Shown piece by piece: positions 50,029 through 62,225 of a stretch of DNA of 64,000 nt. Each line of letters begins with the position of its first letter. Position 1 is the stretch's first letter. The notes beneath the pieces were generated by a model. It was given only the letters and a program-made list of their open reading frames with translations, did not search any database and was not told the origin of the DNA. Both the position numbers and the translations under genes were made by a program. Source of the DNA: JALYGK01 sp036259835 (lineage in GTDB: Bacteria > Actinomycetota > UBA4738); contig DATABA010000019.1 in the NCBI GenBank assembly GCA_036259835.1, forward strand, positions 17,616-81,615. The letters are read 5' to 3'.

Positions 50029-50034
50029 AGCGTA
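50029..50034 (-). promoter_or_regulatory. Candidate -10 box for the four-gene minus-strand operon
   Basis: On the minus strand TACGCT is followed by GCTCAC and ATG 50022, the leaderless arrangement. It lies back to back with the uvrA promoter about 60 bp away. Confidence 0.45.
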
Positions 50035-50094
50035 CCCGTTACCGGGCCGCATGGGGTCGCCAGTAGGCGCCATTGGCCCATTGGCGGTCCCCAT

Positions 50095-50100
50095 TACAAT
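50095..50100 (+). promoter_or_regulatory. Candidate -10 box for leaderless uvrA
   Basis: TACAAT followed by 7 nt and GTG 50108; TTGGCC at 50073-50078 is a possible -35 with a 16-nt spacer. Confidence 0.55.
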
Positions 50101-50107
50101 GCCCTCA

Positions 50108-52972
<2,865 letters not shown>

Positions 52973-53022
52973 CGCCTTTGCAACCGAGCCCGCTCCTGGC
53001 CGCCGCTACAATATGGCCCGCT

Positions 53023-54870
53023 TTGCCTGGACTCCCGAGCGCCACCGCATCGCTGAAGCTCGTCGCCGGTTTGTTGGCCGCGGCGCTCATCGTCGTTGGC
53101 TGCGCTCCGCAAGAGGAGCAACCCGATATTCCCCTCTCGACCCAGAGCAGGTTCCTGGTCTACACGCCGGACTCGCTGAACGACGCCGGGCGCGCGCCCT
53201 CGGTCGCCCTGGATAGCGAAGGGAACCCTGTTGTGTCGTACATCCTGCTGTCGGCCGTCCTGAGAGCGGGCGACATCCCGCCACCGGTGATTCCCGGCCA
53301 GCCCCAGCCGCCCGCGGTCATGCTGGCCAGCCTTTCCGCCGAGGGTGTCTGGCAGCGGGTGTCGGTGACGCCACAAAAGACAAGCCCCGCTGAAGGAGAC
53401 GCCCCAGGAATCGCGAACCGCGAGAACCAGGCCGGACCGCCGGTGCACACCGGCCTGGTCGTGGACGAACAGGGCCGGCACCACCTGGCCTGGAGCACTC
53501 CTCGAGGACTGTTCTACGCCACCGACAGCGGCGGGTCGTTCACCGAACCAGAGCGAGTTGTCGATGGGGACACCGTGGGCGCCTCCATCGCTCTCGGCGG
53601 TGACGGTACGCCGTGGGTCTCCTTTTATAGCGGGAACACCGTTCGGGCGGCGACACGATCCGGGACGTCCTGGTCGATCCAAAGCATTGGGCAAGGAAAC
53701 GGCTCTGAAAACCCGTGGACCCGGACCACGGCCGTGCGCGTTGGAGAAAATGACCAGCCGGTCGTGGCGTTCGGCAACAACGGACGGACCGTCGTCGCCA
53801 CCCGGTCCGGCGGTGGATGGCAGACCGAACAAGTCCCGGGCGAAGGCGGCGTCGGAGTCTCGCTCGCCCTCGATGTGGACGGCAACCCGCACGTCGCCTA
53901 CTACGACTCTAGGGGTGCAGTTCGACACGCCCACTCGGTCGGCGGGGCGCCGTGGGAAGTGACCGACATCGGCAGGACGACTCCCACACCGCCGTCACCG
54001 GAGCCATCGCCTCAGGCCACGCCGACGGCCCCTGAATCCCCGCAACCCACATCGACGCCGGAAGAATCACCTTCCCCTGGCGCTTCACCCACGACGGAGG
54101 CGGGCCAAGCGTCGCCGTCGCCTCAGGGCTCTCCTGCCGAAGAGGAGTCACCTGCTCCGCAACCGTCGCCATCGCCGCAGGCGTCCCCCATTCAGCAGGG
54201 ACCCGAGGATCCTCGTTGGACCACCGGGATCGATCTCGACGACGAAGGCGTTCATTACGTTTCGTGGGCTGATACCCGCAACGCGCGAATCGAGCTCGCG
54301 ACGAACCGTGGAGGAGAGTTCAGGTCCGAGCCGATCTTTAACTCCGAGGCAGGCGGCAACCCCAGCATCTCGGTCTCCGGAGATGGGCGGTCGGTGGCAC
54401 TCGCGTGGTACGACACCGCGGAAGAAGACCTGGCCGTTGCGACCGCCGGTCGGCAGCAGGTGGCGCTGGCGTTCTCGCCCCAGCCGCCCAGCAGGCCGAG
54501 CCCCGGCCAGGCGCCACCGGCCACCGATGCGCAGTGCCAGCCCGAGGCTGGGGCGACCGAGTTGGAGATCGCCGCACCGAGCGGGGCGGCGGCGTCGGGC
54601 TTTGACGAGACGTGTCTGGCCATTGGCGCCAACACTGAATTCTCAGTCGCGTTCCGAAACGACGATCCCCAGGTGCCGCACAACTGGTCCCTGTACATCG
54701 ACTCGGGGGCGCAGGCTCGTCCCGAGGGCGCACCGAGCGACTTCGAGCTCATCACGGGACCGGCCGAGACAACGTATGACCTTCCCGCCCTCGATCCAGG
54801 TGAGTACTTTTACCGCTGTGACGTTCACCCCACCACGATGACGGGGACGCTCGTCGCCGCGGAGCCATAG
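53023..54870 (+). CDS. Lipoprotein with beta-propeller-like repeats and C-terminal cupredoxin domain
   Basis: A 615-residue exported protein. With TTG 53023 as start, a signal peptide runs to lipobox VVGC (C27), and a TACAAT box lies 10 nt upstream; the frame is also open from TTG 52978. Residues 45-310 and 400-480 contain recurring blocks of the type (S/G)ALDxDGNPxVAYxD, as in sialidase-like or YncE-like propellers. A Ser/Pro/Glu-rich linker (about 320-390) splits them. The last 100 residues form a cupredoxin with copper ligands in VPHNWSLY, FYRCDVHP and TMTG (His, Cys, His, Met). A role in extracellular copper or electron transfer is inference. Confidence 0.78.
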   Translation: MPGLPSATASLKLVAGLLAAALIVVGCAPQEEQPDIPLSTQSRFLVYTPDSLNDAGRAPSVALDSEGNPVVSYILLSAVLRAGDIPPPVIPGQPQPPAVMLASLSAEGVWQRVSVTPQKTSPAEGDAPGIANRENQAGPPVHTGLVVDEQGRHHLAWSTPRGLFYATDSGGSFTEPERVVDGDTVGASIALGGDGTPWVSFYSGNTVRAATRSGTSWSIQSIGQGNGSENPWTRTTAVRVGENDQPVVAFGNNGRTVVATRSGGGWQTEQVPGEGGVGVSLALDVDGNPHVAYYDSRGAVRHAHSVGGAPWEVTDIGRTTPTPPSPEPSPQATPTAPESPQPTSTPEESPSPGASPTTEAGQASPSPQGSPAEEESPAPQPSPSPQASPIQQGPEDPRWTTGIDLDDEGVHYVSWADTRNARIELATNRGGEFRSEPIFNSEAGGNPSISVSGDGRSVALAWYDTAEEDLAVATAGRQQVALAFSPQPPSRPSPGQAPPATDAQCQPEAGATELEIAAPSGAAASGFDETCLAIGANTEFSVAFRNDDPQVPHNWSLYIDSGAQARPEGAPSDFELITGPAETTYDLPALDPGEYFYRCDVHPTTMTGTLVAAEP

Positions 54871-54918
54871 GGGCAGCCCCAGCTCATGCCGGCCTGCCGG
54901 AGCCGCAAATCCGGCCCC

Positions 54919-54924
54919 TAGAAT
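54919..54924 (+). promoter_or_regulatory. Candidate -10 box for leaderless uvrC
   Basis: TAGAAT followed by TGAAGG and GTG 54931. TGAAGG could also act as a weak ribosome site if the transcript starts earlier. Confidence 0.45.
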
Positions 54925-54930
54925 TGAAGG

Positions 54931-56850
54931 GTGAGCGTCTTTCGTCCTGATTCTTCCTCCATTCCGGACGCTCCCGGCGCCTATCTCTTCAAGGACAAAG
55001 ACGGTCGCGTCATCTATGTAGGGAAGGCGATCTCCCTCCGGAAGCGGCTCGCGACGTACTGGAGCCGACCCGTCCATCCCCGGACCGAAGCCATGCTCGC
55101 CGCGGCACAGTCCGTCGAGTGGATCGTTGCATCGACCGAGGTCGACGCCCTGATGCTCGAATACAACCTGATCAAGGCCCACCGGCCGAGGTTCAACGTC
55201 CGGTACCGCGACGACAAGTCGTATCCATACCTGGCGCTGACCGTGGGGGAGAAGTGGCCTCGCGCTCGGGTGCTTCGAGGCCCAAAGCGCAAGGGCGTCC
55301 GCTACTTCGGACCGTACGGACACGCTTACGCCATCCGCGAAACGCTCGACGCGTTGACCAGGGTGTTTCCGGTTCGAACCTGCTCGAACGCGTTCTTCGA
55401 CCAGCGCGCCCGCGCCGGGCGGCCGTGCCTCTACTACGACATCGGGCGCTGCGCCGGTCCGTGCGTTCCGGCGGTTACCGGCGTTACCGAGGACGGGTAC
55501 CGGCAGCTCGTTGAGAACATGTCGTCGTTCCTCGCTGGGGACTACAAGCCGATTCAGTCCCAGCTTCAGGCCGAGATGCGGCAGGCCGCCGATGTCCTCG
55601 AGTTCGAACGGGCCGCGAAGCTCCGAGACCAGCTGACCGCGGCCCGAAAAGCGATGGAGAGCCAGGAGATGGTCCTCGGGCGGTCGGACGACCTCGATGT
55701 GGTCGGCATGGAAGAGGACGACCTCGAAGCCGCCTTCCAGGTCTTCTTTGTCCGTCGCGGCCGCATGATGGGGAGGCGAGGGTGGGTCGTCGACAAGGTC
55801 GAAGCCATCGACGCTCCACAGCTCATGTCGTCGTTCCTCCGTGAGCTGTACATGGACCGCGAGGAAGTCCCCCCGCGGGTGCTCGTCGCGGTCTGGCCCT
55901 CCGAGCAGAAGGTCCTCGAGCAGTGGCTCGCTCGGGTGCGCGGCAGCTCCGTCCGCATCTCGGTCCCGGCACGCGGGGACGGCCGGCGGTTGCTCCAGGT
56001 CGCGAATCACAACGCGAAGGAGGCATTTGCACGACACAAGCTGAAGCGCGCATCTGACTTCGCCGCACGGTCCCGAGCCCTGTCCGAGCTCGGTGAAGTC
56101 CTCGGGCTCCCCATCGCCCCGCTTCGCATCGAGGCCTACGACATTTCGAACCTTGGTCCGACGGACAAGGTCGGATCCATGGTGGTTTTCGAGGACGGTC
56201 TTCCAAAGCGAAGCGATTACCGACGGTTCGAGATCAAGGGGGTACCGGGTCAGGACGACTTCGCCAGCATGGAGGAAGTGCTCCGCAGGCGGTTCGCCCG
56301 GCTGGTCTCGGAGCCTGCCGCGGAATCGAACGGCAAACGCAAGCGGCCCGGCCGCTTTGCCTATCCGCCTGCCTTGATCGTGGTCGACGGCGGAAGGGGG
56401 CAGCTGTCCGTCGCCGAACGCGTGCTCTCCGAGCATGGGCTGTCGATTCCGGTCGTCGGCCTGGCGAAGCGACTGGAGGAGGTGTATCTGCCAGGGCAGC
56501 CCGAACCGCTTCAGATCGCCCGGGGGTCGGAGGCATTGTTCGTCCTCCAGCACATCCGCGACGAGGCGCACCGCTTTGCCGTGACGTATCACCGAGGAAA
56601 GCGGACGAAGCGGGCGCTGCATTCACCGCTGGACGACGTTCCAGGCGTCGGTGAGACCAGGAAGAAGGCGTTGCTCCGCCGGTTCGGTTCACTGACCCGC
56701 CTTCGGAGCGCCTCGATTGAAGAGCTCGAAGCGACCCCCGGCGTTGGGCCGGCCCTGGCTCGAACCATCTACGACCGCCTCCATGGGGTTCAGTCGGCGA
56801 ACGAGACGCCGCCGGAGCCGGTGGTCGCCGGCGTGGGGAGGGGCGGCTGA
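54931..56850 (+). CDS. uvrC: Excinuclease ABC subunit UvrC
   Basis: A 639-residue dual-incision nuclease. The GIY-YIG domain starts with PGAYLFKDKDGRVIYVGKA and makes the 3' cut. A Cys-rich region (CSNAFFDQRARAGRPCLYYDIGRCAGPC) and the UVR motif (about 205-235) follow, then the RNase H-like domain (YDISNLGPTDKVGSMVVFEDG; VDGGRGQLSVA) for the 5' cut, and a C-terminal helix-hairpin-helix pair (VPGVGETRKKALLRRFGS; TPGVGPALARTIYDRL). It works with UvrA and UvrB. Its stop overlaps the rapZ start. Confidence 0.97.
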   Translation: MSVFRPDSSSIPDAPGAYLFKDKDGRVIYVGKAISLRKRLATYWSRPVHPRTEAMLAAAQSVEWIVASTEVDALMLEYNLIKAHRPRFNVRYRDDKSYPYLALTVGEKWPRARVLRGPKRKGVRYFGPYGHAYAIRETLDALTRVFPVRTCSNAFFDQRARAGRPCLYYDIGRCAGPCVPAVTGVTEDGYRQLVENMSSFLAGDYKPIQSQLQAEMRQAADVLEFERAAKLRDQLTAARKAMESQEMVLGRSDDLDVVGMEEDDLEAAFQVFFVRRGRMMGRRGWVVDKVEAIDAPQLMSSFLRELYMDREEVPPRVLVAVWPSEQKVLEQWLARVRGSSVRISVPARGDGRRLLQVANHNAKEAFARHKLKRASDFAARSRALSELGEVLGLPIAPLRIEAYDISNLGPTDKVGSMVVFEDGLPKRSDYRRFEIKGVPGQDDFASMEEVLRRRFARLVSEPAAESNGKRKRPGRFAYPPALIVVDGGRGQLSVAERVLSEHGLSIPVVGLAKRLEEVYLPGQPEPLQIARGSEALFVLQHIRDEAHRFAVTYHRGKRTKRALHSPLDDVPGVGETRKKALLRRFGSLTRLRSASIEELEATPGVGPALARTIYDRLHGVQSANETPPEPVVAGVGRGG

Positions 56851-57761
56851 TGGCCAGCGCCGTCAGACCCGCAAAGGATCCCCGCCGGCGAGAAGAAGTC
56901 GAGGCACTTGACTTCACCATCATCACCGGACTGTCCGGTGCCGGACGATCGGAGGCGGCGAAGTGCTTCGAGGACCTAGGCTACTTCGTCGTCGACAACC
57001 TCCCTCCGGCGCTGATCGGGAAGATGGCCGAGCTCGCCACGGCGTCCGGGAACCCCGCGCGGATCGCCATCGTGGCCGACGTCCGCGGAGGCGTCTTCTT
57101 CAATGAGCTATCCAGAGGCCTCCAGGACCTGAAGGACCTGCATGTTCCGTATCGGATCCTCTTTCTCGACGCGTCCGACGATGACCTGGTCAAGCGGTTC
57201 GAAGCCACTCGTCGGCGCCATCCCCTGGCTCCGGGCGACCGTATTGTGGAGGGGATTCGCAAGGAGCGGCTCAGGATGCGCTCGCTGAAAGAGGACGCGG
57301 ATCTGATCATCGACACGTCCGGGATGTCGCCGCACGAGCTGCGAGACCGGGTTCGGGACATCTTCGCGAAATCGAAGGCGGAAGAAGCCCTTCAGGTGTC
57401 GCTCGTGTCGTTCGGCTACAAGCACGGCCTGCCGCGAGACGCCGACCTCGTTTTCGACGTGCGGTTCCTCCCCAATCCTCACTGGGTGGAACCGCTTCGT
57501 CCTCTTCCCGGAACGAACCCAAAGGTCCGGTCGTACGTAACGCGTCAGCCGGGGTATGAGGAGTTCATTCGAAAGCTGTACGAGCTGTTGGATCAGGTCG
57601 TCCCCGGGTACGTGATGGAAGGAAAGTCCTATCTCACCATCGCGGTGGGGTGCACCGGTGGGAAGCACCGCTCCGCCGTGGTGGCAGAGGACCTCGCCGA
57701 GTACTTCAGGAAGCGCGGGCATTCGGTGGCTGTCGAGCACCGCGACCTGGACCGGGAGTGA
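56850..57761 (+). CDS. rapZ: RapZ-family nucleotide-binding protein
   Basis: A 303-residue P-loop protein (YvcJ/RapZ). The Walker A motif is TGLSGAGRSEA with Arg in the Lys position, as is common in actinobacterial members. FEDLGYFVVDNLPPALI, RVRDIFAKSK and FGYKHGLPRDADLVFDVRFLPNP are family hallmarks, and the C-terminal domain has IAVGCTGGKHRSAVVAEDLAEYF. In E. coli RapZ guides RNase E to small RNAs; in Gram-positives it binds GTP or regulates metabolism. Start ATG 56850 overlaps the uvrC stop. The yvcK and whiA genes that normally follow are absent here. Confidence 0.94.
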   Translation: MASAVRPAKDPRRREEVEALDFTIITGLSGAGRSEAAKCFEDLGYFVVDNLPPALIGKMAELATASGNPARIAIVADVRGGVFFNELSRGLQDLKDLHVPYRILFLDASDDDLVKRFEATRRRHPLAPGDRIVEGIRKERLRMRSLKEDADLIIDTSGMSPHELRDRVRDIFAKSKAEEALQVSLVSFGYKHGLPRDADLVFDVRFLPNPHWVEPLRPLPGTNPKVRSYVTRQPGYEEFIRKLYELLDQVVPGYVMEGKSYLTIAVGCTGGKHRSAVVAEDLAEYFRKRGHSVAVEHRDLDRE

Positions 57762-57828
57762 GGAAACCGCAGCGACTAGGATTGAAAGAGACTCCCTGCG
57801 TGCCAACGAGCCTCTAGGAGGAACAGCC

Positions 57829-58836
<1,008 letters not shown>

Positions 58837-58843
58837 CGCGGCT

Positions 58844-60043
58844 TTGACCCGCCGGCGCCTCAGGACGGTCGAGGACCTCGACCCTCTTTCCGGCAAACGC
58901 ATCCTAGTCCGCTGCGACCTCAACGTTCCTCTGGAGGACGGGCAGATCACGGACGACCTTCGGATCCGTGCGACGGCGCCCACGCTCCGCGAACTGCTGG
59001 ACAGGGGCGCCACCCTGGTGGTCTGTTCGCACCTCGGACGGCCGAAGGGGAAGCCCGTCGATTCCCTGCGACTCGGTCCGGTGGCGAAACGGTTGGGCGA
59101 GGTCCTCGACCGCCAGGTTGTGAAGCTGGACGAGGTGACCGGGCCGTCGGTGAAGACAGCCGTTCGCGATGCGGCTCCCGGAACCGTCACGTTGCTCGAG
59201 AACCTGCGGTTCGACCCTCGGGAGGAAGCGAACGATCCGGCGTTCGCAGAGGAGCTCGCGTCGCTGGCACAGGCGTACGTCGATGACGCGTTCGGAGCGG
59301 CCCACCGTGCGCACGCGTCCGTGGTCGGCGTGGCGGAGCGCCTGCCATCCGCCGCGGGGCGGCTCATGCAGCGAGAGGTCGAGGTGCTATCTCGGCTGCT
59401 CGACGGAGCCGACGAACCGTTCGTGGCCATCCTGGGCGGCGCCAAGGTCTCGGACAAGCTGGCCATCGTCAATTCGCTGGTGGAGCGGGTCGACGCCCTG
59501 CTGGTCGGAGGGGCAATGGCATTCACGTTTCTGGCGGCGGGCGGCGCATCGGTCGGTCGCTCGCTGACCGAGTCGGATCGCTTCAATGACGTGAGGGCGG
59601 CGGTGCAGTCGGCCGAACAACGCGGCGTCCTCATTCAGCTGCCCGAAGACGTCGTGGTGGCCGAAGAGCCGCGGGGCGACGCCACCAAAGAGACGGTGAG
59701 AGCCGACGAGATTCCACGAGACCGAATGGGGCTCGACATCGGTCCCCGCACCGTGGAGGAGTTTGCCCGGACCATCGCCGACGCGAAGACCATCCTCTGG
59801 AACGGCCCGATGGGCATGTTCGAGCTCGAACCGTTCTCTGCGGGAACCCGAGGCGTCGCCCACGCCGTCGCCGGAGCGAGCGCCTACTCCGTGGTCGGTG
59901 GCGGCGACAGCATCGCCGCGCTCGCGAAGTTCGACCTCGTTGATTCTGTGGATCACCTGTCGACCGGCGGCGGTGCGTCGTTGGAGTTCCTGGAGGGCAA
60001 GGAACTGCCCGGGATCGCAGTTTTGATGGAACCAACCCCGTGA
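58844..60043 (+). CDS. pgk: Phosphoglycerate kinase
   Basis: A 399-residue kinase forming ATP and 3-phosphoglycerate from 1,3-bisphosphoglycerate. Family motifs are RVLVRCDLNVPL-like text (KRILVRCDLNVPLEDG), CSHLGRPKG, VDDAFGAAHRAHAS and the C-terminal VVGGGDSIAAL with STGGGASLEFLEGKELPG. The start is TTG 58844, 7 nt after the gap stop and without a good ribosome site, so translation may depend on coupling to gap. The stop overlaps the tpiA GTG. Confidence 0.97.
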   Translation: MTRRRLRTVEDLDPLSGKRILVRCDLNVPLEDGQITDDLRIRATAPTLRELLDRGATLVVCSHLGRPKGKPVDSLRLGPVAKRLGEVLDRQVVKLDEVTGPSVKTAVRDAAPGTVTLLENLRFDPREEANDPAFAEELASLAQAYVDDAFGAAHRAHASVVGVAERLPSAAGRLMQREVEVLSRLLDGADEPFVAILGGAKVSDKLAIVNSLVERVDALLVGGAMAFTFLAAGGASVGRSLTESDRFNDVRAAVQSAEQRGVLIQLPEDVVVAEEPRGDATKETVRADEIPRDRMGLDIGPRTVEEFARTIADAKTILWNGPMGMFELEPFSAGTRGVAHAVAGASAYSVVGGGDSIAALAKFDLVDSVDHLSTGGGASLEFLEGKELPGIAVLMEPTP

Positions 60044-60822
60044 GCGCCGCCGCGCACGACCGGCGGCCGATCATGGCGGCAAACTGGAAAATGCACAAGA
60101 CGCACCTGGAGGCCATTCAGGCCGTCCAGAAGCTTTCGTACCTGCTCGATCAGAAAGACACCGATCGGGTCGAGGTGGTGATCTGCCCGCCGTTCACCTC
60201 ACTTCGAAGCCTTCAGACGCTGTTCGAGGCAGATCGCCTCCCGTACGGCCTGGGCGCTCAGAACGTGCACTCGGAAACAAAGGGTGCCTTCACCGGCGAG
60301 ATCTCCTCAGAGATGCTGGCCGCTTTGAAATGTCGCTACGTCATCGTGGGTCATTCCGAGCGGCGCCAGCTGTTCGGCGAGACAGACCAAACGGTCGCGA
60401 GGAAAGCAAAGGCCGTCGTGGCGAACGGTATGCGTCCGATTCTCTGCGTGGGTGAAACGCTGGAAGAACGGGACGCCGGCCGTACCGAGGAGCGGGTCGT
60501 GACGCAGGTGAAGCTCGGATTGGGCGGGCTCACCGAGGAGCAGGTGGCCTCGACAGTGATCGCGTATGAGCCGGTGTGGGCCATCGGGACCGGCCGGAAC
60601 GCGAACCCGGCCGACGCCGGAGAGGTCGTTCGGCTCATCCGGGAAACGATCGCTTCGCAAGTCTCCGCGGTCGTTGGTCAGACCGTCCGAGTCCAGTATG
60701 GAGGCAGCGTGAAGCCGGGGAACATCCGCGACTTCATGGCGCACCCGGAGATCGACGGCGCGCTGGTCGGGGGAGCAAGCCTGGATCCGGAGGAGTTCGC
60801 CCTGATCGTGAAATACCGGTGA
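60040..60822 (+). CDS. tpiA: Triosephosphate isomerase
   Basis: A 260-residue TIM barrel interconverting dihydroxyacetone phosphate and glyceraldehyde 3-phosphate. Catalytic residues are the Lys in AANWKMHKT, the His in VGHSERRQ and the Glu in AYEPVWAIGTG. The flexible loop 6 and the phosphate-binding VQYGGSVKPGN and ALVGGASLDPEEF are intact. GTG 60040 overlaps the pgk stop, and the stop overlaps the apgM GTG. The secG gene that often follows tpiA is not present. Confidence 0.97.
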   Translation: MSAAAHDRRPIMAANWKMHKTHLEAIQAVQKLSYLLDQKDTDRVEVVICPPFTSLRSLQTLFEADRLPYGLGAQNVHSETKGAFTGEISSEMLAALKCRYVIVGHSERRQLFGETDQTVARKAKAVVANGMRPILCVGETLEERDAGRTEERVVTQVKLGLGGLTEEQVASTVIAYEPVWAIGTGRNANPADAGEVVRLIRETIASQVSAVVGQTVRVQYGGSVKPGNIRDFMAHPEIDGALVGGASLDPEEFALIVKYR

Positions 60823-62084
60823 ACCAGCTCCTGTATGTCTGCCTGGACGGGCTCGGCGACGACCCGCTCCCTGAATTCGATGGAAAGACGCCGCTCGAAG
60901 CGGCCCGGACGCCGACGCTGGACTCACTGGCCGAAAAGGGCGCGCTCGGACTCGTGCACACCGTGGGCGAGGACGTCGCGCCGGAGTCAGACATCGCCGT
61001 CTTCGCCATCCTCGGATACGACCCTCGTCACGAGCACCCGGGACGCGGAGTGCTGGAGGCGCTGGGATCCGGCATGGATTTTCGGAACGGGGACCTCGCC
61101 TACCGCGTCAACTTCGCCACGCAGGAGGGGGGTGCCATCATGGACCGAAGGGTCGGTCGGGACCTTCCCAGCGAGGACGCGGAGGCGCTGGCCAAGGAGG
61201 TCAACGGCTCCCTTCGGCTTCCCGGAGCGACCTTCGAGCTTCGCGCCACGGTCGAACACCGGGGAGCGTTGGTCCTGCGGCCGGATGAAGGCGTCCTGTC
61301 CGCGAACGTGACGAACACGGATCCGGCGTACGCGAAGCAGGGAGCGCTGGGCGTCGCCCTGGAGACGTTCGAGGACCGCGTGGCCACCGCGGAGCCTCTC
61401 GACACCACGGATGAAGCGCGCCGTGCCGCGGCCATCACGAACGCCTTCGTCGAAGGGGCAGCCCGCATCCTCGATGCGTCTGAGGTGAACCGACGGCGGC
61501 GCGACCAGGGCAGGCTTGTCGCCAACCTCGTGCTGACACGAGACGGAGGAGACCACATCCCAGAGCTGACCCCCATCAAGGAGCGGTTCGGCCCTGAATG
61601 GGGCTGCTTCGTGGAGATGCCGGTCGAACGGGGCATTGCCCTCGTGCTCGGTATGGCACCCGTGGACGCACCGACCATGGCCTCCAGGCAGGAGCAGTAC
61701 TCGGCCTGGGCTGCGTTGGCCGCCGAGGCGCTCGACGGCTACGACGCCATCTACATCCACATCAAGGGGCCGGACATCCCCGCCCACGACGGCCGCGCGG
61801 AAGAGAAACGCCAGGTCATCGACGACATCGACGCTGCCTTCTTCGCCGAGCTCCTCCCGCGCATGGACCGGACCAGGACGCTTCTGGCGGTTACGGCCGA
61901 CCACTCCACCTCCTGCGTGCGGAAGGCCCACACGGCGGATCCCGTCCCCCTGCTGGTCACCGGGCCAGGCGTGCGGTCGGACGCGTCCACCTCGTTCGGG
62001 GAAGGGGCGGCCCGAGGGGGGGCGCTGGGGCTCATGAAGGGGCCCGAGATCATGCCTCGATTGGTTGCTTTGCTGAGGGGCTGA
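60819..62084 (+). CDS. apgM: 2,3-bisphosphoglycerate-independent phosphoglycerate mutase, archaeal-type (ApgM)
   Basis: A 421-residue alkaline phosphatase-superfamily mutase of the ApgM type, interconverting 3- and 2-phosphoglycerate. The N-terminal motif VCLDGLGDDPLPEFDGKTPLEAARTP-like region holds the first metal Asp. SDIAVFAILGYDP contains the Ser expected as nucleophile, and IHIKGPDIPAHDGRAEEKRQVIDDID and VTADHSTSC supply the metal ligands. GTG 60819 overlaps the tpiA stop, completing a gap-pgk-tpiA-apgM operon. Many bacteria use GpmA or GpmI instead. Confidence 0.93.
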   Translation: MNQLLYVCLDGLGDDPLPEFDGKTPLEAARTPTLDSLAEKGALGLVHTVGEDVAPESDIAVFAILGYDPRHEHPGRGVLEALGSGMDFRNGDLAYRVNFATQEGGAIMDRRVGRDLPSEDAEALAKEVNGSLRLPGATFELRATVEHRGALVLRPDEGVLSANVTNTDPAYAKQGALGVALETFEDRVATAEPLDTTDEARRAAAITNAFVEGAARILDASEVNRRRRDQGRLVANLVLTRDGGDHIPELTPIKERFGPEWGCFVEMPVERGIALVLGMAPVDAPTMASRQEQYSAWAALAAEALDGYDAIYIHIKGPDIPAHDGRAEEKRQVIDDIDAAFFAELLPRMDRTRTLLAVTADHSTSCVRKAHTADPVPLLVTGPGVRSDASTSFGEGAARGGALGLMKGPEIMPRLVALLRG

Positions 62085-62151
62085 TCCCTCGGCTGGCAAT
62101 CCCCCCGGTTGAACCCGTTCGTATAGATGGAGAAGGGTTTGTCCAATCCGA

Positions 62152-62180
62152 TTGCGGACGGACCGTGACTGTCATACGCT
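62152..62180 (+). promoter_or_regulatory. Candidate promoter of the peptide-binding protein gene
   Basis: TTGCGG (62152-62157), a 17-nt spacer and TACGCT (62175-62180). A CGCCTCT/AGAGGCG hairpin (62183-62207) follows at the predicted start, before the ribosome site GGAAGGAGG. Confidence 0.45.
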
Positions 62181-62225
62181 TTCGCCTCTCGCAGACCGGA
62201 AGAGGCGAGAAGGGAAGGAGGAAGT

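Noticed and set aside
54643..56622. 659-codon open frame on the minus strand opposite uvrC
   Set aside because: It mirrors uvrC codon structure in a GC-rich genome; uvrC has all family motifs and the antisense product resembles nothing.
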